From Nocardia neocaledoniensis (lineage in GTDB: Bacteria; Actinomycetota; Actinomycetes; Mycobacteriales; Mycobacteriaceae), in the NCBI RefSeq assembly GCF_003182135.1, contig NZ_QGTL01000002.1, forward strand, positions 794,978 through 846,275: a DNA stretch of 51,298 nucleotides, given 5' to 3'. Within the stretch, counting starts at the first letter, position 1; every line of letters starts with the position of its first letter. The position numbers and the translations under genes were made by a program. Below the pieces are notes generated by a model. That model worked only from the letters and a program-made list of their open reading frames with translations. It was not told the DNA's origin and did not search any database. Below are positions 1 through 7,816 of the stretch, piece by piece.

Positions 1-873
1 GTTATGCATCGCAAGCGTGCTGCCGGCCTTGGAAGCACGGCGGTACCAGGTTTCGGCTTCGGCCAACTCACCACGTTCAAGGAGCATCCGCGCAAGGGAG
101 CCCATCGAGTCAACATGCCCCGTTCCGGCCGCGCGGCGCAGCTCCACTTCGTCTGTGCGGCTGCCGAACAAGCGAACCTCGCCAGCAACGTCTACGCTGC
201 GACGCTTGGGCCGGGGATGTCCGTTGCGCATGAGGAGCTGATCGGTTCGACGATAGACCTCTTCGAGAGTCAACCCAGGACCCGCGGCCGCTGCTGTCAG
301 CAGTGCTGCGGTGAAGGCGGTGTTGCGGTCCCCTGCCGGTGCGAACGACGTTTCGTTCGCACCGGAGGAAGTAATGACGTAGGTACCGCTGATTTCGACC
401 TGGCCGGCGACTAGGCTGGAAGTGCTGCTCATAGCCTCGAATGCACGGCCGGAGAAGCAGCAGTCCAAAATGAGGATCCGGACACGGGCACCGCTGTCGA
501 CGATCGCTTCACGCAGCATGTCGAACTGCACTGAGCTCCACGTGATGTCATCAGGATCGCTGTCGGTCAGCGCGAGATGAAGTCGGCCACGACGGTCGAG
601 CATGCCGTGTCCTGCGTAATACACCAGCAGGACATCGGTCGCTTCGCGGCCCGCGCGACTGATGGCTTCCCCGACGTGTCTACGACGGTCGGGGTTGGTG
701 ACAGTGACGCAGTGCTTCGGCTCGAAGCCACCTCCGTCCGCGGCAGTCAACACCTGCGCCAGATCGGTGAGGTTTGTGGCCACTGCAGTCAGATTCGACA
801 CCTCAGGGTGGGTGTATTCGGCGACCCCGATCAGGACTGCACGAGAGCCGCGGCGTTCGGAGAGCGGGGTCAC
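1..873 (-). CDS. Caspase-like (peptidase C14) protein with C-terminal Sel1/TPR-like repeats, 3' end outside window
   Basis: A continuous reading frame of 291 codons runs off the left edge. It starts at GTG 873, and the first four bases overlap the stop of the upstream gene (GTGA), so the two are translationally coupled. Residues 10-150 look like a caspase/metacaspase fold: a beta strand RAVLIGVAEY, a catalytic-type histidine in YYAGHG (H89), and a catalytic-type cysteine in ILDCCFSG (C139). From about residue 235 the chain changes to AAGTGH..SM..LARMLLERGELAEAETWYRRA, typical of Sel1/TPR helical repeats. Family knowledge: caspase homologues of this kind act as proteolytic effectors in bacterial conflict or cell-death systems, and the repeats usually bind partners. 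Expected substrate is unknown. Both dyad residues are present, so an active protease is inferred. The protein continues beyond base 1, so its full length is unknown. Confidence 0.85.
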   Translation of the reverse strand, partial: MTPLSERRGSRAVLIGVAEYTHPEVSNLTAVATNLTDLAQVLTAADGGGFEPKHCVTVTNPDRRRHVGEAISRAGREATDVLLVYYAGHGMLDRRGRLHLALTDSDPDDITWSSVQFDMLREAIVDSGARVRILILDCCFSGRAFEAMSSTSSLVAGQVEISGTYVITSSGANETSFAPAGDRNTAFTAALLTAAAAGPGLTLEEVYRRTDQLLMRNGHPRPKRRSVDVAGEVRLFGSRTDEVELRRAAGTGHVDSMGSLARMLLERGELAEAETWYRRASKAGSTLAMHN

Positions 874-1247
874 TGCGGGTTGTCTGGGTCGGCCCCATCG
901 AGGATGTCGCGGAGCTCGCGCAACACCTCCGGCGATTTGATCCGGTTGCCGTCAAGGGTCACCGAGGTGCCGTCGCTGTTGCGGGTGACCGTTACGGTTA
1001 CGTCGGAGCGGCGGTGGGTCAGCCATGTGGTCAGCGACCGTGTCAGCGCGGGCGCGAGTCCTCCCGTTCCGAGTGCCACCATCAGCACGTCGTAGAGGTC
1101 GCCCATCTGCGCGTCGCGAATCCGAGTCGGCGGTGTACTGACCCGTCCTCGTAGCACGTCGTCGTGGCGAAACCAGTCCAGCAGCTGCAGCAACTCATCT
1201 GCGCCCCCGGTGGTGTGGATAGTCAACTGGCCGTTCGCTTCTGGCAT
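870..1247 (-). CDS. EACC1-like effector-associated component
   Basis: A 125-aa protein with ATG at 1247. It carries the features I associate with the EACC1 family (effector-associated constant component 1): an N-terminal helix with LLQLLDWFRHDDVLRGRV, a hydrophobic segment MGDLYDVLMVALGTGGLAPAL, a basic segment LTTWLTHRRSDVTVTV and a C-terminal SVTLDGNRI strand. EACC1 proteins are known from comparative genomics as small constant partners encoded next to variable effectors, often caspases, in bacterial conflict systems. Biochemical function is not established as far as I know. Here its stop overlaps the GTG start of the caspase gene by 4 bp, which supports a two-component unit. No membrane segment or signal peptide is seen. 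Family assignment is from pattern recognition, not a profile search. Confidence 0.75.
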   Translation of the reverse strand: MPEANGQLTIHTTGGADELLQLLDWFRHDDVLRGRVSTPPTRIRDAQMGDLYDVLMVALGTGGLAPALTRSLTTWLTHRRSDVTVTVTRNSDGTSVTLDGNRIKSPEVLRELRDILDGADPDNPQ

Positions 1248-1668
1248 GGAGCAATCTTGCCGTGGATAGCGACGCTAGGTCACGCGCTCTGAGTTTGTCG
1301 TCGACGGAACCCGCCCGGGTTGTAGGCCACTCGCCAGAGCGGCTCGACCCGGCGGGCTAAGGACTCCCTGCTCGTGGAGTTGTAGGGGAAGTGTAGGTAT
1401 CTTGATTGGGCATGCTCGGTTGGATCGTCTCCGTTTCGGCGGAACCCACCGGGCCTTTCTGCTGCCCCCGGTCAACGCTCTAACGTGGCGGGTGTGGATC
1501 CTGCCGACATGGTTGCCCTCGGCGCTTTACCTCAACTTGACCACGAGGTAGTCGTTGCCGCTGAGTTTAGCTCCCGGTTTGATGACACCGTCCTCGTCAT
1601 GGGTGCGAGTGTCTCTCACGCGAGGTGCTCCTGTTCGCGGTTCGAGTTCGGTTGGCTCGCTGACGCGC
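1248..1668. other. Gap upstream of the EACC1/caspase pair
   Basis: About 420 bases without a gene I can defend. Short open frames exist on both strands but lack a convincing ribosome binding site and have no recognisable domain. The promoter of the EACC1/caspase pair is probably here. A very short ATG frame (1672 down to 1616, 18 aa) overlaps the stop of the preceding gene as ATGA; I do not call it. Confidence 0.5.
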
Positions 1669-1971
1669 TCATCGGCTGAGGCGCTCGTGGAGGGTGCCGG
1701 TGGTGTGGTCGAGCCACACCGTCGCGGCGTGGCCGTGCGAGCCCTTGCGCAGCTTGTCGGCGGCCCCGGCGGCGTAGGCGGCGATGTCGTCGGGATGGAC
1801 GAGGTGGATACGTGGCGCGGCGTAGCCGCCGGTCACGTGCGCCACGGTGAACATGCCACGCTCGTCGTGCGGGCCGGGTCCGTAGATGATGAACTGGCCG
1901 CCGGTGACGGCGTTGGCGATCACGTAGATCGCGTCGAGCGCGGCGGTGGTGGGAATCGCGGGATCGGTCAC
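1669..1971 (-). CDS. Hypothetical 100-aa protein downstream of the VWA gene
   Basis: A 100-aa protein starting at GTG 1971, chosen because CAGGAG lies just upstream with normal spacing. The sequence has short beta-rich segments (GGQFIIYGPG, GMFTVAHVTGGY, HAATVWLDH) and no membrane segment, cysteines or recognisable motif. It lies about 100 bp after the VWA gene on the same strand, separated by a perfect 10-bp hairpin (2038-2062), so it may receive only part of the transcription from the MoxR/VWA unit. I do not recognise the family. Codon use is the same GC-rich pattern as its neighbours, which supports a real gene. A small antitoxin-like or accessory role is possible, but nothing in the sequence shows it. 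Confidence 0.6.
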   Translation of the reverse strand: MTDPAIPTTAALDAIYVIANAVTGGQFIIYGPGPHDERGMFTVAHVTGGYAAPRIHLVHPDDIAAYAAGAADKLRKGSHGHAATVWLDHTTGTLHERLSR

Positions 1972-2037
1972 GGTGTCTCCTGCAGTTGCCGCCCCGGGTG
2001 CGGGGCGGGCTGGGTTGTTGATGGTCGGGCCGGGTGT

Positions 2038-2062
2038 CCCCGGGCACGTGCTGTGCCCGGGG
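2038..2062. terminator. Perfect 10-bp hairpin after the VWA gene
   Basis: CCCCGGGCAC and GTGCCCGGGG flank a 5-base loop, 9 bases beyond the stop codon of the minus-strand VWA gene. It is GC-rich with no T tract, as is usual for intrinsic hairpin terminators of actinobacteria. It sits between the VWA gene and the 100-aa gene, so it may act as a partial terminator. Confidence 0.6.
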
Positions 2063-2070
2063 CCAGGGGT

Positions 2071-3915
2071 CTAGGCGGCGCGCACGGCGGCGGTGATGGC
2101 GCGCGCGATCGCGGTGGCGGTGGTGGCCGGGTCGGTGACCACGTGCACGGTCGCCCCGTTCAGCGGAGTCGGGGCCCCGGGGCGGCCGGGGCGTCTGCCG
2201 GTGTTCGGTGCCAGCCACAGCACCGCGCACCCCGCCGCGCGTACGGCGTCGACTCGGCGTTGGGCGGCCTCGCGTTCGTAGTCCCGGTAGATGCCGTCGG
2301 AGATGATGACCAGCAGCCGGGTCGCACCGGGCCGTGACAGGCCCAGGGCCCCGTCGAGTGCGACCGTCGCAGCACCGAGGGCGTGGTATTTGTCCGGGCA
2401 ACCGAACTCCGACACCTGGGCGGGGGCGGTGCCGGGGTAGGTGATGGGGGTGACCCTCGCGCCGAACGTCACGGTCGCGGTGGTGGCGGGCAGCGCGGCC
2501 AGCTCGGCGGCGCGGGCGATGATCCACGCGGCCGAGGACACCGGCGCGGCGAACGCGCTCATCGATGAGGACACATCGCACGCGATGCCGACCTGCAGCG
2601 GCGGGTGAGGGCTGGGCTTGCGAGCGGTGCGGGTGAAAGGCTCGGCGCTCGGGATGGCCCCGGCCGCGAGCTGAGCTTGCCGGGCCAGCACACCGCGCAT
2701 CCGCACCCGCCCCGGCGGCACCACCGAGGTCGTTTTCACCGTGGCGCGTTCCCGGGCGGCGGCGGTGTCCAGCGCACGGGCCAGCACCCTCGCGGCGCTC
2801 TGTTCCGTGGTCAGCGCGGTACGGGTGCGGGCCACCGTGCGCGAACGGGCCGGTACCTCACCATCGCCGAACACGTGCTCGGCCATGAGTTGTGCCTCCT
2901 TGGCGGTGGCGGCGGCAGCCTCGCGCGCGGCGGCGGCGGACTCGGCCGGGTCGGCGGGAACCGGGTTGGCCGCGACCTCGCGGGCGATGGCGGCGGCGGT
3001 GGCCTCGATAGCCGCGCCCAACAGTGAGCTCGGTATCGGGGTGGCGTGCGGTTCGGGGCCCACGATGTCGAACCAGCGCCGCCCGAGCTCGAGCATGGCG
3101 GCGGTGTCGGCATCGGCCACGGTGTGCGCCTCACGCCAGATCGCCCGCAACTTTTCGAGGGTGTCGGTGCCGAGGATGGACTCGAGCTCGCGCACCAGCG
3201 GCCCGCACTCGGACTCTTTCAACACCCCGGCATCGACCCGCCCCAGCACGAGGGCGGCGTTGTGCGCGGCAGCGTAGGCGGTGCGTGGGAGATGCGCGGC
3301 GGCGGTCTGGCCGCCGTTGTCGCCGATCACGATCTCGGTGGCGCTGGCGCGCAACCAATGCCGATCGTCGGGGCGGCGGCGAACCTGGGCGGCCTCGATA
3401 CGCGACTCCTCGAGCAAATCGGCCGCCTTCACCACCTCCGGGTGCGCCAGCAACGGGGCCCGCCACACCGAGTGTTTGGCGTGCGCGCACTCGTGCACCA
3501 GCGCGCCCCACACCGCCGGGTAGCGGTTGCGGTCGCTGTTGCGGGCCGGGTGCGCGGTGGCCGGGTTGATCTTGAGTCGGGCCCCGTCGAGTTCGATGGC
3601 GCGCAGTGCGGGCACGAACACCGCCGGGTGCCCGAACGCGGCACCGGGGGCGATGCTCACTGTCAAATCGTCACGGTCGGCGATGGGTGGAACCTCGGCG
3701 GTCATGGCGGCCGATAGGGTGGCCCATCCCCCGGTGACGGGCACCGATGCGGGGGCGGGGGTGGCAGGCGCGGCGGGGGCCGCCCCCGCCCCCGCCCCGG
3801 CGTCGGCCGGGGCGGAAGCGGTGGCGGGGGCGGTGCCCGGGGCAGCGGGCGCGCCGGGCCCGGCGGGCCCGGCGGAGCTAGCGGGGGCGGGGGCGGTGAT
3901 CACGTGGCCGGTCAT
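2071..3915 (-). CDS. VWA domain protein with an HExxH metallopeptidase-like region
   Basis: A 614-aa protein if read from ATG 3915; a TTG nine bases upstream is also in frame. ATG is preferred because AAAGG lies 11 bases before it but only 2 bases before the TTG. Order: a low-complexity Ala/Pro/Gly segment (about 1-60); a metallopeptidase-like region with HECAH (141-145) and a downstream LLEESRIE that could supply a third metal ligand; a helical Ala-rich middle; and a C-terminal von Willebrand A domain with the MIDAS signature DVSSS (447-451) and ISDGIYRD. This resembles the predicted metallopeptidase plus VWA architecture that partners MoxR ATPases. The MoxR gene ends 46 bp upstream on the same strand. 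Inference: the MoxR AAA+ ring remodels or activates this protein, or targets bound by it. No signal peptide, so cytoplasmic. Confidence 0.85.
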   Translation of the reverse strand: MTGHVITAPAPASSAGPAGPGAPAAPGTAPATASAPADAGAGAGAAPAAPATPAPASVPVTGGWATLSAAMTAEVPPIADRDDLTVSIAPGAAFGHPAVFVPALRAIELDGARLKINPATAHPARNSDRNRYPAVWGALVHECAHAKHSVWRAPLLAHPEVVKAADLLEESRIEAAQVRRRPDDRHWLRASATEIVIGDNGGQTAAAHLPRTAYAAAHNAALVLGRVDAGVLKESECGPLVRELESILGTDTLEKLRAIWREAHTVADADTAAMLELGRRWFDIVGPEPHATPIPSSLLGAAIEATAAAIAREVAANPVPADPAESAAAAREAAAATAKEAQLMAEHVFGDGEVPARSRTVARTRTALTTEQSAARVLARALDTAAARERATVKTTSVVPPGRVRMRGVLARQAQLAAGAIPSAEPFTRTARKPSPHPPLQVGIACDVSSSMSAFAAPVSSAAWIIARAAELAALPATTATVTFGARVTPITYPGTAPAQVSEFGCPDKYHALGAATVALDGALGLSRPGATRLLVIISDGIYRDYEREAAQRRVDAVRAAGCAVLWLAPNTGRRPGRPGAPTPLNGATVHVVTDPATTATAIARAITAAVRAA

Positions 3916-3961
3916 GGCGGGCAATACCTTTCGGGCGTGTGTGCGGCGGGTGGGGCGGTGG

Positions 3962-5176
3962 CTACAGGCGGGGGCCGAGGGCGAGCGGGGTGTGGGTGGT
4001 GCCGCACACGGTTTTCATCACGGCGGCCACCACGTCGCGGTCCTCTTCGGGGGCGGCCCCGAGGAGGTTGGCCATCGCGGTGTCGGGGTCGGTGGCGGCG
4101 GCGATCTTGCGGAACGCCAACAGCTCGCGCAGTTGCGGGGCCCACCCGACCTCGCCCTTGGCCTGCCGGGCGGCCAGCTCGCGCGCCACTTTTACCGCGC
4201 GACGTTCCACACCGAGCTGCGCAGCCAGGTCGAGGTCGGACACCACGCGCACCTGGAACGCGAACCGCGAACTCAGCGCATCCGACAGGATGGCCCCGTG
4301 CACGCCGGGGTTGTGGCCTGCCACCACGAAGAACCCGGGCTCGGCTTTGACCACCTCGCCGGTTGCTTTGACCACCAGCTCTTTTCGGCCGTCCATCGCG
4401 GGATACACCGCCGCCAGCACGGTCGGGGAGATCAGGGTCGCGTCATCGATGAACAGCACCCGACCCTCTTTCATCGCCCGGACCAGCGGGCCGTCCATGA
4501 ACACGAAACGGCCGTCGGGGGTTTGGGTGTACTCGCCCACGAAATCGGCGACCGTGGTGTCCCCGTCGCCCTGCACCGTGAGCAGGTCGCCGTAGGCGGC
4601 CTCGATGAGCGAGGTCTTCCCGGTGCCGGGAGGCCCGTACAGCAGCACCGGCACCTCGGCGGCCCGCATGGTCTGCAACACCTCCACATCGGCTCGTCCG
4701 GCGAGCTTGCGCAGGTGGTAGTCCTGCCCGTTCGGCCGGGCCACCGTGTTACCCGTGCGGGCCGGGGCCGCCGGTGCGGCGGGCGCGGCCGGGGCCGGGG
4801 TGGCGGTTTTCTTGGTGCGGCGGGCCGGTTGCGGCTTGCTGGGGGCCGGGGCCGCCGGGGTGGCAGGCGCGGCGGGGGCCGGGGCCGTTGCCGCCGGGGT
4901 GGCCGGGGCGGCGGCGGTAGTCGTGGTGGCAGTGGCGCGGTAGCGGCGGGGCGCGGCCGAGGTGCGTTCGGCGTGCCCGGCGGCGGTCAACGCCTCGAGA
5001 GCGTTGCCGACCGCGCCGGAAGACCGGCCGAGCCCCGTGGCGATTTCGCGGGGCGACTGTTCGCGGACGGGGTCGGCGGCCAGCGCGGCGGCCACCATGC
5101 GGCGGAGTTCACCGTTGGGCAGACGACCGGCGGCCGGTGCAGCGGTTGCGGCGGGGGTGGCGGGTGTGGTGGGCAT
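3962..5176 (-). CDS. MoxR-type AAA+ ATPase with N-terminal winged-helix domain
   Basis: A 404-aa protein. ATG 5176 is chosen because AGGAG stands six bases upstream; the open frame extends further but into AT-richer non-coding DNA. Order: an N-terminal winged helix-turn-helix (about 20-82, SPREIATGLGRSSGAVGNALEAL); an Ala/Pro/Thr-rich linker (83-145); and an AAA+ module with Walker A GPPGTGKT (181-188), Walker B LFIDDA, sensor-1-like AGHNP (286-290) and an arginine-finger-like SSRF (302-305). This is the MoxR class, which normally works with a VWA protein; the VWA gene follows directly. The winged helix suggests DNA binding or autoregulation. Upstream lie an inverted repeat and a 12-nt repeat array that could be its control region. 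Role inferred: chaperone-like remodelling of the VWA partner. Confidence 0.9.
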   Translation of the reverse strand: MPTTPATPAATAAPAAGRLPNGELRRMVAAALAADPVREQSPREIATGLGRSSGAVGNALEALTAAGHAERTSAAPRRYRATATTTTAAAPATPAATAPAPAAPATPAAPAPSKPQPARRTKKTATPAPAAPAAPAAPARTGNTVARPNGQDYHLRKLAGRADVEVLQTMRAAEVPVLLYGPPGTGKTSLIEAAYGDLLTVQGDGDTTVADFVGEYTQTPDGRFVFMDGPLVRAMKEGRVLFIDDATLISPTVLAAVYPAMDGRKELVVKATGEVVKAEPGFFVVAGHNPGVHGAILSDALSSRFAFQVRVVSDLDLAAQLGVERRAVKVARELAARQAKGEVGWAPQLRELLAFRKIAAATDPDTAMANLLGAAPEEDRDVVAAVMKTVCGTTHTPLALGPRL

Positions 5177-5561
5177 TGCGACTCCTGCAATTCCGTTCCG
5201 AATTCGCGCCGGTTTTCGGCATACGTGCGGCGTGGCCGCCATTCGGATTTCTGCGAATTTCCCGGCGAATTCCGGGAACGGGATCGACGCTAGCTCGACC
5301 TCGAACAGCCTCACAACCCCAATTCGCCGGAAATTCTTCGAAATTGTCCGCGAGGCCAACCTCGCGAACAAGGCAAGCCGCGAATGAAATGCGCACCACG
5401 CCGCGAAATCGCGACCCAGCCCCACCGCCAAGCCAGGCAAAAAGAAGATGATTCAAAGAATTAGAACGGGAAGAACAGAAAAGGAACGGGAACACGATAA
5501 ATGTGAGAATAGTTAGTAGCCCGGGAGAACAGGAGAGGCGACAGCGACCGACGCCGACGCA

Positions 5562-5587
5562 TGTCTATACAGCTTTGTGTATAGACA
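5562..5587. promoter_or_regulatory. Perfect 10-bp inverted repeat, operator-like
   Basis: TGTCTATACA, six bases, TGTATAGACA. The arms are an exact 10/10 match and AT-rich within GC-rich surroundings. Size and spacing fit a dimeric winged-helix or TetR/GntR-type operator. It lies 386 bp upstream of the MoxR start; the winged helix of that protein is one candidate ligand (inference). Confidence 0.65.
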
Positions 5588-5663
5588 ATCCTGGATGACA
5601 CCCGCCGACGGATGTTGCTATCTACCTGGACATATAGGCGAGCCTGCCGGGGCCCTTTGAAGG

Positions 5664-5711
5664 CCCCCCACACAACCCCCCACGTTTCCCCCCACATTTC
5701 CCCCCAGGTTG
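5664..5711. repeat. Four tandem 12-nt repeats (iteron-like)
   Basis: Four consecutive units of CCCCCC followed by ACACAA, ACGTTT, ACATTT and AGGTTG, with exact 12-base spacing. On the minus strand the unit reads as a G6 run followed by AAA/AAC-type bases. The period is close to one helical turn plus one base, so a protein could bind along one face. G-runs of six repeated four times could also form a G-quadruplex on the minus strand. Confidence 0.75.
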
Positions 5712-5930
5712 CCAGCGTCGAATGCGCAGGCCATTCGACGCCCAATAAAAGGCGGAAACTCGCGCAGGAAAAGAATTAGGTGAATGGTGGAGCGGGATAA
5801 AGCATCAACAACAGGAGTCGCCACATCACCACACAGATCACCGAGCGCACTAATTTGCAGACAACGAATATGGTTCGTGTCGAATTCTATTCGATCAGCG
5901 GTTTCATTCTACGGTTTTCTGCCGGTTTCT

Positions 5931-7805
5931 TCAGCGGCTGGGTGTGCCCGGATCGGGGACTTCACCTTGGCGGAGGTGTTCGAGGAGTTGAAGGGTTTCT
6001 CTGCTCGGCGTTTCGCCGATCTCGGCGAGTTTGCGGGTCAGCAAGGCGTAGGCGCGGTTGAGGGCCGGGTATTCGCCCAGGCGTGCGTGCTGGCGCAGGA
6101 TGTCGCGCCAGAGCGCTTCGTTGTAGGGGTCGGTCTGGGCGGTGGTCTCGAGCAGTTCGAGCGTGGCGCGGGGGTCGTGCTCGGCGTCGTGGGTGGCCAG
6201 CCAGCCCAGGGCGTTGTGAGTGTCGCGGCGCGCGGATTCCCGGATCGGTTCGGTCCAGGCGTCGGTGAGGTCGAGGGCGAGTTCTTCGGTGGCGATGGCG
6301 GTGATCGCCCGGCACGCGGCGGTGCGGTCGGTGTCGTTGCTGGCGCGACGGCGTGCGGTGACTGCGGCGGTGAAGTCCCACCAGTCCACACTCACCGCGG
6401 TCGTGGAAAGCCGGTAGTGCACCCGGTCCTCGGCCAAGGGCTCGGTGAACCGGCCTCCGGTCGCGGCACCGAGGGCGCTGCGGAGTCGGCTCAGGGTGTT
6501 GGTCAGCACGCCCGAGGAGCGATCGGCAGGGCGTTCTCCCCACAACAGCTCGGTCAGCTGACTGCGCGACAACCCGCTCGGATGCAGGGCCAGCACTGCC
6601 AGCAGCTCGCGCAGACGCGGTTGCAGCTGGCCGGTGATCTCCACGCTCTCCCCGGATTCGGGCACACGCCAGAAGACCCGGGTCGGCCCGAACACCCGCA
6701 CCCGCAACGCCGGAACCTCCGCCGGTGCTGGGACGGGGTGCGGTGCCGGGTTCGGCTCAGGCTCGGCTGGCGCAGGCTCGAGTGGTGCGGTGTGGGTGTC
6801 GAGGACGGGCTCGGGCGCCGCGGCGAGGTCGGTCTCGCGTGAGTCGCCGGCGGCCTCGCCAGTGTCGACACGCGCAGGCTCGCGGGCCGGGGAAGGCGGG
6901 GGTTCTGCGACGTCGACCGGGACCGGCTCGGCCGGTATGGGGCGCGCGAGCGGTGTCGGCACGGTGGGCGGGTCGATGCTGTAGATCCTGGGCCCGTCCT
7001 CATTGCGGTGTCTGCGCTGGACCGGACGGCCTTGGCGTTGGCGTTGGCGGGCAGCTTGTCCGATGTGGGGTGGGTCGAACTGGCCGGTGCGTTCGTAACG
7101 GCGCAATTGGCTCTCCACGGCGCTGATCGCGTCGCGTGCGGGCGCGATCAGATGCTGGCGGGAGCGGCGGCCGGTCAGCAGAGCACGGGCCCCAGAGTGG
7201 GAGGCAGGGAGCTCGCCCACGACGGGGAACCCGATTGCGTCGATGTAGGCGCGGCTGCCCCCGATGACCACAATGCCCCGGGGGCGTCGACGGCGGGTCA
7301 GATCGAGGACCCGCTGCGCGGCAGTCTCGGGTTCGATGTACTCGGCGCGCACCACGAACAGGGCGGCATCGGCGGCGGCGACGACCGGATGCGCGGGCGC
7401 ACCCGGCTCGGGAACACCACAATCGGCGAACACCGTCGCACCGAACTCCCGCCAGCCCCGCTCCGGATCGGTCAGCAGTGCAGCGGCCGGGACCGGATCT
7501 TCGGGGTCGAGTCCGGGCGGCGCTGCGAGGAACGCTTGCCCGCCGCGCAGATACTGGACGTGCTGGGCCAGCAGGTCCCTGGTGACGAGCACACCGAGAG
7601 CCTTTCGGCGGGCCAAGCTCGCCGAGCCGAGATGTGGGTCCGCGCCGACTATTTCGGCGAGTTGGCCGCCTGCGGGGTCGGCTTCGACGATGAGGGCGGT
7701 TTCGGGGCCGGGCCAGGTGTGGGCGAGCGCGACGGTGGTCGTGGTGGTTCCCGCGCGTGAGCTCAGTCCGGCGACGGCGATCAGGTAGGGCGCCTGCGGC
7801 CTCAT
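5931..7805 (-). CDS. MinD/ParA-like domain fused to a SARP (winged helix plus BTAD) regulator
   Basis: A 624-aa protein with ATG 7805 and AGGAG eight bases upstream. N-terminal about 1-215: a MinD/ParA-like fold with a highly altered P-loop (GLSSRAGTTTTTVALA, residues 13-28), DPAGGQ and FADCG segments. The P-loop lacks both lysines expected of a deviant Walker A motif, so ATPase activity is doubtful. About 215-380 is a basic then Pro/Glu-rich linker. C-terminal about 385-615: an OmpR-type winged helix (LSRSQLTELLWGERP... NTLSRLRSALG) followed by a BTAD helical region (DPYNEALWRDILRQHARLGE). SARP proteins are transcription activators. It is the last gene of the minus-strand envelope module, 11 bp after the one-TM gene. 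Inference: a cytoplasmic, DNA-bound positioning or regulatory factor for that module. Confidence 0.85.
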   Translation of the reverse strand: MRPQAPYLIAVAGLSSRAGTTTTTVALAHTWPGPETALIVEADPAGGQLAEIVGADPHLGSASLARRKALGVLVTRDLLAQHVQYLRGGQAFLAAPPGLDPEDPVPAAALLTDPERGWREFGATVFADCGVPEPGAPAHPVVAAADAALFVVRAEYIEPETAAQRVLDLTRRRRPRGIVVIGGSRAYIDAIGFPVVGELPASHSGARALLTGRRSRQHLIAPARDAISAVESQLRRYERTGQFDPPHIGQAARQRQRQGRPVQRRHRNEDGPRIYSIDPPTVPTPLARPIPAEPVPVDVAEPPPSPAREPARVDTGEAAGDSRETDLAAAPEPVLDTHTAPLEPAPAEPEPNPAPHPVPAPAEVPALRVRVFGPTRVFWRVPESGESVEITGQLQPRLRELLAVLALHPSGLSRSQLTELLWGERPADRSSGVLTNTLSRLRSALGAATGGRFTEPLAEDRVHYRLSTTAVSVDWWDFTAAVTARRRASNDTDRTAACRAITAIATEELALDLTDAWTEPIRESARRDTHNALGWLATHDAEHDPRATLELLETTAQTDPYNEALWRDILRQHARLGEYPALNRAYALLTRKLAEIGETPSRETLQLLEHLRQGEVPDPGTPSR

Positions 7806-7816
7806 CGGTGGGGCTC

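Larger units (their letters stand above)
5177..5930. other. 750-bp AT-richer spacer with operator-like palindrome and repeat array
   Basis: No credible gene. Base composition is visibly lower in GC than the flanking coding regions. It contains a perfect palindrome at 5562-5587 and four 12-nt tandem repeats at 5664-5711. It must hold the promoter of the MoxR/VWA unit, and may also be a replication, transfer or silencing (Lsr2-type) site. Confidence 0.6.

Noticed and set aside
1275..1475. 66-aa open frame on the minus strand upstream of the EACC1 gene
   Set aside because: No ribosome binding site, very basic low-information sequence, no conserved-looking segment.
1616..1672. 18-aa ATG frame overlapping the stop of the 100-aa gene
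   Set aside because: Too short, and the ATGA overlap alone is not enough evidence in a genome where this is frequent by chance.
5461..5824. Minus-strand open frames with GGNV or WGET repeats
   Set aside because: The protein repeats come only from the 12-nt DNA repeat; the frames lack start signals and two frames are open at the same time.
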